Part shown: positions 1-5,472 of the stretch, in pieces
Layout: every line of letters begins with the position of its first letter
Position numbering within the stretch: the first letter of the stretch is position 1
DNA from: Methanobacteriota archaeon
Lineage (GTDB): Archaea; Halobacteriota; Halobacteria; Halobacteriales; Halalkalicoccaceae
Length of the DNA: 6,397 nt
Assembly (NCBI GenBank): GCA_022561895.1
Contig: JADFQH010000178.1
Coordinates: 1 to 6,397 of the forward strand
Reading direction: 5' to 3'
Made by a program: the position numbers and the translations under genes
The notes under the pieces: generated by a model
Databases searched by the model: none
What the model saw: the letters and a program-made list of their open reading frames with translations, nothing else
What the model was told of the DNA's origin: nothing

Positions 1-171
1 CGAACCACGGTCGTCGCCGAGGATTCGATCGAACGCCTCGCAAAGGGCGAGGCGCTTTCGGGTGGGATTTCGGACGTGTTCGTCGACGTGCAGGTGACCT
101 GCACCTCCTGCGGGCGGTCGATGGCGGCGACGACGTTTCTCGAAGACGGCGGCTGTTCGTGCCGGGACTGA
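1..171 (+). CDS. rdfA: RdfA family protein (rod-determining factor), C-terminal fragment
   Basis: Frame 1 is open from the window edge to TGA at 169-171 and gives the last 56 residues of a protein that begins outside the window. Visible are an ERL-containing helix, a segment reading SDVFVDVQVTC, and a terminal Cys cluster of form CTSCGRS followed by GGCSC, likely a small zinc site. From recall, this matches the C-terminus of haloarchaeal RdfA proteins, which end in a VDVRVxCxxCG...GGCxC pattern. RdfA was described in Haloferax volcanii as a factor needed for rod-shaped cells; its biochemical role is not known to me. The next gene, an archaea-specific SMC-related protein, is the usual neighbour of RdfA family genes, which supports the call. 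The stop lies 77 nt before the SMC start and that gene has its own TATA box, so the two need not share one transcript. The N-terminal part of the protein is not visible. Confidence 0.8.
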   Translation, partial: RTTVVAEDSIERLAKGEALSGGISDVFVDVQVTCTSCGRSMAATTFLEDGGCSCRD

Positions 172-213
172 GCGTGACAAAAATACTTGTGTAAATGCCA
201 GCATTAGCAACAT

Positions 214-226
214 GAAAGCTTATATT
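214..226 (+). promoter_or_regulatory. Archaeal promoter (BRE plus TATA box) of the SMC-like gene
   Basis: GAAAGCTTATATT has a purine-rich BRE-like half followed by a TATA element at about 219-226. Its centre is 25-27 nt upstream of the ATG at 249, the distance at which archaeal transcription normally starts, so the mRNA is predicted to be leaderless or nearly so. This favours ATG 249 over the in-frame TTG at 225, which overlaps the TATA box itself. A GAGGTG at 240-245 could act as a Shine-Dalgarno, but it is very close to the ATG. Confidence 0.55.
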
Positions 227-248
227 GAAACGAGTCCGAGAGGTGGGT

Positions 249-2120
249 ATGTCTACCGTTGAAGCGACAGACGAGCCTGTCGTCGTTAGGGCCGAGAAGA
301 TCGGCGGCATTGATGCGACGACTGTCGAGTTCGAAGCCGGTGTGACGGCGCTTGCCGGGCGCAACGCAACCAACAGAACGTCGTTCCTCCAGTCGATCAT
401 GGCGGCGATGGGCAGCGACCGTGCATCGCTCAAGGGCGATGCAGAACACGGCCACGTCGAGGTCGATATCGGCGGGAAGCAGTATACGCGAACGCTCGCG
501 CGAAAAAACGGCACGGTCACGTTCGGCGGCGAGCCGTATCTCGATCGTCCGCAGCTCGCGGATCTTTTCGCGTTTTTGCTCGAATCGAACGAGGCCCGTC
601 GGGCGGTCGTCCGGGGCGATGATCTCCGCGAGCTGATCCTTCGTCCCGTCGATGTCGACGAGGTCGAGGCGACGATCGACCGACTCCAAGCCGAAAAGCG
701 CGAGATCGACGAGACCCTTTCGGAGCTTTCTGCGGTCGAGCGAGAGCGCGGGTCGTTAACAGAGGAGCGCGCGCGCCTCGAAAACGAACTCGAATCGGTC
801 GAAGAGGAGTTAGCGGCCGCCCGCGAGGCGCTTTCGAGCGAAGAGCGCGAGCAAGACTCCGAACGATTCGATCGCCTTCGAGAGGCGCGGACGGATCTCG
901 AGGATGTTACCTACGACATAGAAACCGAGCAAGCGAGCGTCCAGTCGCTCGAAAGCGAACACGAGGAGGTAACCGAGCAGCTTTCTGCGATCTCGATCGA
1001 CGGCGATGACCTCGATGACCTCGCGAGCGAGATCGAACGACTCCGGGGGCGAAAGCGCGAACTCGATGAGACGGTTTCCCAGCTTCGAACCGTGATCCAG
1101 TTCAACGAGGACATGGTCGATGCCGAGTACCCCGAACTGCTCGAAGCGGGCGAGGGGGAGGGGGCGGTCACCGACCAGCTACTTGCCGACCGCGAGGTCA
1201 CCTGCTGGACCTGTGGAAGCAGTGTCGAAACCGACCGGATCGAAGAGACGCTGTCGAGCGTTCGGGATCTGCGTCGTGAGAAGGTCGAACGGCGAAACGA
1301 GGTCGATTCACAGCTGGATTCGCTCACCGACGAGCGCGCCGAGTACGAACAGCGCCGCGAGGAGCGAGATCGCCTCGAACGCACACTCAGCGATCTCGAA
1401 GCCGAACTCGAGGATCGCCGCGGACGAATCGAGAGACTCGAGGATCGACGCAGCTCCTTAGAAGAGACGGTCGAAACGCTCGAAGCGGAGATCGAAACCG
1501 AGGCGGATGAGACGCTCGGCGCACAGAAAACCGTCACGAAACACGAAGTCGAACGCGACCGCCTCGAACGCGAACTCGATGCGATCGACGAGGATATCGA
1601 AACGATCGACGACCGGCTCGAAGGACGCTCCGATCTCGAAGCCCGAAGAGCGGAGATCGCAGACGAGTTAGAGACCCAACGAACCCGGATCGAACGACTT
1701 GAACGCGAGGCGATCGGCGCGTTCAACGAGCAGATGGAGACGGTGTTGGGGCTCCTCGAGTACGCGAATCTCGAACGGATCTGGATCGAGCGCCTCGCGG
1801 CCGGCAATGAGGCGAGCTTCGAACTCCACGTTACGCGCAGCACCGGGTCGGGGACGACCTACGAGGATTCAATCGAACATCTGAGCGAGAGCGAGCGCGA
1901 GGTCACCGGCCTGATCCTCGCGCTCGCGGGCTATCTCGTTCACGACGTTCACGAGCAGGTCCCCTTCATGCTGCTCGACTCGCTCGAAGCACTCGACTCC
2001 GAGCGGATCGCCACGCTCATCGAGTACTTATCGCAGTACACCCCCTATATCGTCGTTGCCCTCCTCCCCGAGGATGCCGATGCCCTCGACGATACGTATC
2101 CACGGATAACAGAGATATAA
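249..2120 (+). CDS. Archaea-specific SMC/Rad50-like protein with degenerate ATPase motifs
   Basis: This is a 623-residue SMC/Rad50-type protein. The N-terminal head carries a Walker-A-like loop GRNATNRTS at residues 37-45, where Arg43 replaces the usual Lys and Asn42 the last Gly. A long Glu/Arg/Leu-rich coiled coil runs from about 145 to 485. A CWTC motif (319-322) interrupts it near its middle, resembling the Rad50 zinc hook (CxxC). The C-terminal head has an ABC-signature-like LSESERE (545-551) and a Walker-B-like MLLDSLEALD. In the latter Asp577 is kept, the catalytic Glu is Ser578, and ALD (581-583) is the D-loop. The layout fits the haloarchaeal SMC-related family found beside rdfA, and the fragment just upstream is RdfA-like. 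I infer a DNA-associated or scaffold role in chromosome organisation or cell shape. Weak or absent ATP hydrolysis is inferred from motifs only. ATG 249 is chosen over TTG 225 because of the promoter position. It converges on the HTH gene with a 15-nt gap. Confidence 0.85.
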   Translation: MSTVEATDEPVVVRAEKIGGIDATTVEFEAGVTALAGRNATNRTSFLQSIMAAMGSDRASLKGDAEHGHVEVDIGGKQYTRTLARKNGTVTFGGEPYLDRPQLADLFAFLLESNEARRAVVRGDDLRELILRPVDVDEVEATIDRLQAEKREIDETLSELSAVERERGSLTEERARLENELESVEEELAAAREALSSEEREQDSERFDRLREARTDLEDVTYDIETEQASVQSLESEHEEVTEQLSAISIDGDDLDDLASEIERLRGRKRELDETVSQLRTVIQFNEDMVDAEYPELLEAGEGEGAVTDQLLADREVTCWTCGSSVETDRIEETLSSVRDLRREKVERRNEVDSQLDSLTDERAEYEQRREERDRLERTLSDLEAELEDRRGRIERLEDRRSSLEETVETLEAEIETEADETLGAQKTVTKHEVERDRLERELDAIDEDIETIDDRLEGRSDLEARRAEIADELETQRTRIERLEREAIGAFNEQMETVLGLLEYANLERIWIERLAAGNEASFELHVTRSTGSGTTYEDSIEHLSESEREVTGLILALAGYLVHDVHEQVPFMLLDSLEALDSERIATLIEYLSQYTPYIVVALLPEDADALDDTYPRITEI

Positions 2121-2135
2121 ACAGAAATAATTGGA

Positions 2136-2552
2136 CTACAGCTCCTCTCTGAGAAGTCGTCTGATATGTCCGATCGAATACTCGACACCGTAAATTCGAC
2201 GGATATGCGCTTGGAGTAGCTCCGGCGTCCATTCTCGGGCGTCGTAGTCGAACTCGGTGGGCGAGCTCGCGAGATCCTCGATCAGTGCATCGCGCTCTCT
2301 GTCGGCCAATTTACGTGGACGGCCCGGACGGGCTTCGTCTTCGAGGGCTTCTTCGATTCCCCGTTTTTCGAACCGGTCGAACCAGTAGTAGATCGTCGAT
2401 TTCGGGATTCCGTACAGCGTACTCAGCCGATCCACCGAATCGCCGTCCTTGTAGGCAAGAGCGATCATCAGCCGTCGAACCGCTTTGTGATCGCGCGTCC
2501 CATCAAGCGCCCGCCGAAGGTCGCAAGCTGAAATCCCATCGAGCTTGTCCAT
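2136..2552 (-). CDS. Orphan IS630-type transposase HTH protein (no DDE domain)
   Basis: This 138-residue protein has two helix-turn-helix segments. The first is at about 25-60 (ALAYKDGDSVDRLSTLYGIP then KSTIYYWFDRFE). The second, winged-helix part includes EWTPELLQAHIRRIYGVEYS near the C-terminus. An ARPGRPRKL linker lies between them. This order (HTH, Gly/Pro/Arg linker, second HTH ending YGVEYS...RRLL) is the DNA-binding N-terminal half of IS630-family transposases as found in haloarchaea. The catalytic DDE half is absent: TAG at 2136-2138 is followed 15 nt later by the intact end of the SMC gene, and I saw no flanking terminal inverted repeats or TA duplication. It may be a remnant, or a standalone DNA-binding protein derived from a transposase. 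It lies 32 nt downstream of the dehydrogenase on the same strand but has its own TATA box. Function is unproven. Confidence 0.75.
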   Translation of the reverse strand: MDKLDGISACDLRRALDGTRDHKAVRRLMIALAYKDGDSVDRLSTLYGIPKSTIYYWFDRFEKRGIEEALEDEARPGRPRKLADRERDALIEDLASSPTEFDYDAREWTPELLQAHIRRIYGVEYSIGHIRRLLREEL

Positions 2553-2578
2553 CAGATCCCCGTTCGAATTCCAAGTAG

Positions 2579-2593
2579 TTATATTTATTTATC
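2579..2593 (-). promoter_or_regulatory. TATA-box promoter of the orphan HTH gene
   Basis: On the minus strand GATAAATAAATATAA is a strong AT-rich element in otherwise GC-rich surroundings. Its 3' half is centred about 30 nt upstream of the HTH start codon (2552), so transcription would begin a few nt before ATG. GGGGATC just before the ATG is at best a weak Shine-Dalgarno. The element overlaps the stop codon of the upstream dehydrogenase (2585-2587), so the HTH gene can be transcribed independently of it. Confidence 0.5.
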
Positions 2594-3460
2594 GGTCTTT
2601 CCATCGCTGATGTCGGTGCGCTCACCGTCCTCCCAGTAATAAAACCCTTCGCCGGTTTTCTTGCCGAGTTTACCGGCTCGGACTTTCCTTTTCAGAAGCT
2701 GTGGTGGTCGAAATCGTTCGCCGAGCTCTTCTCTGAGACCTTCGAGGATGTCGAGGCGGACGTCGAGTCCGACGAGATCGGTGAGTTCGAGCGGCCCCAT
2801 CGGGTGGTTGTACCCCAGCTCCATCGCTCGGTCGATGGCCCGCGGGCTGGCGACGCCCTGTTCGACCATGCGAATGGCTTCGACGCCGATCGCCACGCCC
2901 AAGCGGGATGTCGCAAAACCCGGCGTATCGTTGATCACGACGGTCTCCTTTCCGATCCCCTCGATGAACTCCGCTGCGAACTCGACGGTTGCCTCGGCCG
3001 TCCGTTCGGCGACGACGACCTCGACGAGATCCATCAGATGAACGGGGTTGAAAAAGTGTAGCCCGATCGCCCGTGAGGGATCGTCGAGCGCGCCTGCGAT
3101 CTCGGTCAACGAGGAGGAGGTGTTCGAGGCGATCACCGCGCCGTCGGTGACCCGTTCGGCGGCGGCGACCGTCTCCTTTTTGAGCGCCATCTCCTCGGGG
3201 ACGGCTTCGATGACCAGCTCCGATCCCTCGATCGCGTCGAGGTCGGTGGTTCCCGCGATCCGTTCGAGAGCCCCCTCGCGATTCTCGGGTGTGACCTTCC
3301 CGCGCTCGACGCCCTCCTCCAGCGTGTCGGCGATCGTTTCGATCCCGCGGTCGACGTATGCGTCCTCGATATCGCGGAGCGTCACCTCGTGGCCCGTCAT
3401 TGCGCTCACCTGCGCGATCCCGCCGCCCATCGTCCCTGCCCCCAGCACTGCAACCTTCAT
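2585..3460 (-). CDS. hbd: 3-hydroxyacyl-CoA dehydrogenase (3-hydroxybutyryl-CoA dehydrogenase family)
   Basis: This is a complete 291-residue, single-function enzyme of normal length for the family. It is predicted to oxidise L-3-hydroxyacyl-CoA to 3-ketoacyl-CoA with NAD+ in the cytoplasm, as in beta-oxidation or C4 acyl-CoA interconversion. The N-terminal Rossmann fold has the dinucleotide motif GAGTMGGG (7-14). SNTSSS (112-117) supplies the substrate-contacting Ser. The catalytic dyad is His135 in GLHFFNPV with Glu147 twelve residues later. The C-terminal helical domain has GYNHPMGPLELTDLVGLD (216-233) and ends KLGKKTGEGFYYW (264-276). In GFATSRLG (181-188), Ser185 stands where many homologues (GFxxNRL) have Asn. 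I believe this Ser variant occurs in a known subgroup. The ATG at 3460 starts directly at the Rossmann strand MKVAVLG. A weak TATA-like GGTTAAC at 3484-3490 is about 27 nt upstream. Substrate chain length cannot be read from the sequence. Confidence 0.93.
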   Translation of the reverse strand: MKVAVLGAGTMGGGIAQVSAMTGHEVTLRDIEDAYVDRGIETIADTLEEGVERGKVTPENREGALERIAGTTDLDAIEGSELVIEAVPEEMALKKETVAAAERVTDGAVIASNTSSSLTEIAGALDDPSRAIGLHFFNPVHLMDLVEVVVAERTAEATVEFAAEFIEGIGKETVVINDTPGFATSRLGVAIGVEAIRMVEQGVASPRAIDRAMELGYNHPMGPLELTDLVGLDVRLDILEGLREELGERFRPPQLLKRKVRAGKLGKKTGEGFYYWEDGERTDISDGKTDK

Positions 3461-3530
3461 GCGCGTTCGCGCGGCGGGCGGGAGTTAACCGTTTTGGAGC
3501 ACGTCGTCTCGGCGGATACACAGCCGTTCC

Positions 3531-3610
3531 CTATTTATCTGGGGAAGATCATTCGGATTTATATGTTATTTAACCACATACTAATTAAACTGCATAATGG
3601 TATATAGAAT
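3531..3610. promoter_or_regulatory. AT-rich core of the divergent intergenic region
   Basis: The 242 nt between the two divergent genes (3461-3702) hold no convincing gene. Positions 3531-3610 are only about 28% GC by hand count, far below the flanking coding sequence. They contain several TATA-like elements (TTTATAT at 3558-3564, TATATAG at 3601-3607) and an imperfect palindrome TATGT...ACATA (3562-3566 and 3576-3580). I interpret it as promoter or regulator-binding DNA. No known operator was recognised. Confidence 0.4.
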
Positions 3611-3611
3611 A

Positions 3612-3628
3612 CGTTCGGCGGGGCGAAC
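3612..3628. repeat. Short inverted repeat CGTTCG-GCGGG-CGAACG, possible operator
   Basis: This is a perfect 6-bp inverted repeat around a 5-nt spacer. It lies just downstream of the TATA-like TATATAG (3601-3607) and before the transcription start that box would predict (about 3630). That is where an archaeal repressor could block polymerase. Six-base palindromes arise by chance in GC-rich DNA, so this is a weak candidate. Confidence 0.25.
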
Positions 3629-3660
3629 GAGCGATGGTAGTCTCGGGGGAAGGGGCTGTG

Positions 3661-3666
3661 ATATAT
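3661..3666 (+). promoter_or_regulatory. Proximal TATA box of the S9 peptidase gene
   Basis: ATATAT preceded by GTG sits about 39 nt before ATG 3703. A start some 26 nt downstream of it would give a leader of roughly 13 nt. No clear Shine-Dalgarno precedes the ATG (TAGTAGGGT), which fits the leader-poor translation common in haloarchaea. The alternative TATA-like box at 3601-3607 would give a leader of about 70 nt. Confidence 0.45.
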
Positions 3667-3702
3667 GGAAACGGTAATGCGATCGCGCTCGTGTAGTAGG
3701 GT

Positions 3703-5472
3703 ATGTCAGATTCGGATGACGTTCTCGAATCGCTCGCAAGCCTGCCGACGTTTCACCATCCGACGGTCTCGCCCGACGGTTCGACGGTCGCGCTGTACTA
3801 CAACGAGACCGGTCGCAACGAACTCTACCTGCTCGATGGGGCGACCGGCGAAATGAACCAACTCTCGTCCGGGGAAGTCCCGCGCAACGCCCGCTGGCAC
3901 GTCGACTGGAGTGCCGAGGGCGAGCTCGTGTACTTTCACCTCGATGCGGCGGGCGACGAGCAGAACGATATATATGCCGTCGATCGCGATGGAGCGGTCG
4001 AGCCAGTAGTTGAAATGGACGGGCAGGTCACGCTCGCGGATATCGGCAAGGATCGACTGCTCGTCGGTTCGACGGCCGGCGGACAGATGAACCTCTACGA
4101 CCACGACCTCGCGAGTACCGAGACGACGAAGCTCACCGATTACGAACGCGCGGTCTGGGGCGGCCTGTTCTCACCTGATGGCGAACGAATCGCCTACTCG
4201 ACCAACGAGACGGACGTCTTCGAGAATATGGATGCGTATGTAGCGAACGCCGACGGCTCCGATCCTCGAAATCTCGCGATCGGCGAAACTGGGGCGGAGA
4301 CGACCGTTTCGGACTGGGGTTCGAATGGAAGGCTGCTCGTCTCGGACAACACCGAGGACCTCTCGCGAGTTGGCGTTTACGACCTCGCGAGCGAGGTGGT
4401 GACGTGGTTCGGCGATCTCGTTTTCGAGGAGAGTGCCGTCCAGTTCCTTTCGGAGGAGCGACTCCTCGCGCTTCGCACCCGCCGAGCCGCGGTCGTGCCG
4501 GTCGTCTACGATGTCGAAAGCGGTGAGGGGTACGAACTCGACCTTCCCGAGGGTGTCGCCACCGTTCCACAGCAGGGTGAAGCTGCGTTGAGCGAGAATC
4601 GCGTCCTCGTCACCCATACGACCTCGGATCGGCGGTCCGAACTACTCGCCTACGATCTCGATACCGATTCCTCTGACGTTCTCCTCGACGCTGAGTACGG
4701 CGATTTCGAGCCCTCTCAGTTCTTCGATGCCGAGTACGTCACCTTCGACTCCCACGACGGACTCGAGATCGAGGCGCTGCTCTATGATTCGGGCGAGCGT
4801 CCCTCACCGCTGATCGTCAACCCCCACGGCGGGCCGCGTTCGGCGGATTATCGCTCGTTTTCCGATCGAACCCAGTTCCTCCTCGCGCGCGGGTACAGCG
4901 TCCTCCAGGTGAACTACCGGGGTTCGACCGGGCGGGGCCGGGAGTTCGTCGAACTGCTCTATGACGACTGGGGCGGCGGCGAACAGGCGGACATCGCGGC
5001 GGGCGTTCGCCACGCACTTGAAACGCGCGAGTGGCTCGACGAAAAGCAGGTCGTCGTCTTCGGTGGCTCGTATGGCGGATATTCGGCGTTCTGTCAGCTG
5101 CTCCAGTATCCCGACCTGTACGCGGCGGGCATCGCGTGGATCGGCGTCACCGATCTCGAAGACATGTACGAAAACACGATGCCCCACTTTCGCACCGAAC
5201 TCCTGGAACGATATCTGGGAACTCCCGAGGAGAACCCGGAGATCTATGCCGAGCGCTCGCCCGTGAACCACGTCGAAAACCTCGCGGCTCCGCTGTTGAT
5301 CGGCCACGGGGTGAACGATCGGCGCGTACCGATCTCACAGGCGCGACTGTTCAAGGATGCACTCGATGAAGCGGGCTTCGAGTTCACTATCGAAAAGGGC
5401 GTTGACATCCACCTTTCGCAGGTTCTCTACGGCAACCAATCGTTCTCGGTGCTGCACGATCGACGACAATAA
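3703..5472 (+). CDS. S9 family peptidase (prolyl oligopeptidase/acylaminoacyl-peptidase type), 3' end replaced
   Basis: This is a serine hydrolase expected to cleave short peptides in the cytoplasm; no signal peptide is seen. The N-terminal part (about 15-340) is a beta-propeller with repeated blades, for example SPDG at 23-26 and 157-160. The alpha/beta-hydrolase domain follows. It shows NPHGGP (373-378), NYRGSTGRG (404-412), the nucleophile elbow GGSYGG with Ser456 (454-459), and the acid motif GHGVNDRRVP with Asp539 (534-543). The usual third catalytic residue, His in a GHG-like motif some 30-40 residues beyond the Asp region, is absent. Family-like sequence continues through LFKDALDEAGFE (549-560, to 5382) and is then replaced by about 29 residues that are the antisense of the helicase-like gene. 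The annotated stop at 5470-5472 is therefore accidental, and the true 3' end is missing. As written the protein should be inactive. Start ATG 3703 is the first in-frame ATG and fits the TATA box. Confidence 0.88.
   Translation: MSDSDDVLESLASLPTFHHPTVSPDGSTVALYYNETGRNELYLLDGATGEMNQLSSGEVPRNARWHVDWSAEGELVYFHLDAAGDEQNDIYAVDRDGAVEPVVEMDGQVTLADIGKDRLLVGSTAGGQMNLYDHDLASTETTKLTDYERAVWGGLFSPDGERIAYSTNETDVFENMDAYVANADGSDPRNLAIGETGAETTVSDWGSNGRLLVSDNTEDLSRVGVYDLASEVVTWFGDLVFEESAVQFLSEERLLALRTRRAAVVPVVYDVESGEGYELDLPEGVATVPQQGEAALSENRVLVTHTTSDRRSELLAYDLDTDSSDVLLDAEYGDFEPSQFFDAEYVTFDSHDGLEIEALLYDSGERPSPLIVNPHGGPRSADYRSFSDRTQFLLARGYSVLQVNYRGSTGRGREFVELLYDDWGGGEQADIAAGVRHALETREWLDEKQVVVFGGSYGGYSAFCQLLQYPDLYAAGIAWIGVTDLEDMYENTMPHFRTELLERYLGTPEENPEIYAERSPVNHVENLAAPLLIGHGVNDRRVPISQARLFKDALDEAGFEFTIEKGVDIHLSQVLYGNQSFSVLHDRRQ

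Noticed and set aside
225..248. Upstream TTG start adding eight residues to the SMC protein
   Set aside because: The TTG lies in the TATA box, and promoter spacing supports ATG 249.
204..689. Minus-strand open frame of 161 codons opposite the SMC head
   Set aside because: It lies opposite conserved SMC sequence and resembles no known protein; a high-GC shadow frame.
700..1700. Recurrent short words such as CTCGAA, GATCG and CGAACTCGA suggesting a repeat array
   Set aside because: They follow from repeated Leu-Glu, Ile-Glu/Asp and Glu-Leu-Asp codons in the coiled coil. Spacing is irregular and they lie within one open frame.
911..1843. Long minus-strand open frame (310 codons) opposite the SMC gene
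   Set aside because: It is Ser/Arg-rich low-complexity sequence, the expected antisense of Glu/Arg-rich coiled coil with GAG/CGA/TCG codons. No motif and no promoter were seen.
2121..2135. Shared terminator between the convergent SMC and HTH genes
   Set aside because: The 15-nt gap has no hairpin or T-tract that I can support on either strand.
2670..3521. Second minus-strand frame of 283 codons overlapping the dehydrogenase
   Set aside because: It is Arg/Gly-rich, runs the same way in another frame over a clearly real enzyme, and has no recognisable domain.
5401..5412. His570 in DIHLSQ as the peptidase's catalytic His
   Set aside because: It lies beyond the junction in sequence that is the antisense of the helicase-like gene, and lacks the GHG context of S9 enzymes.
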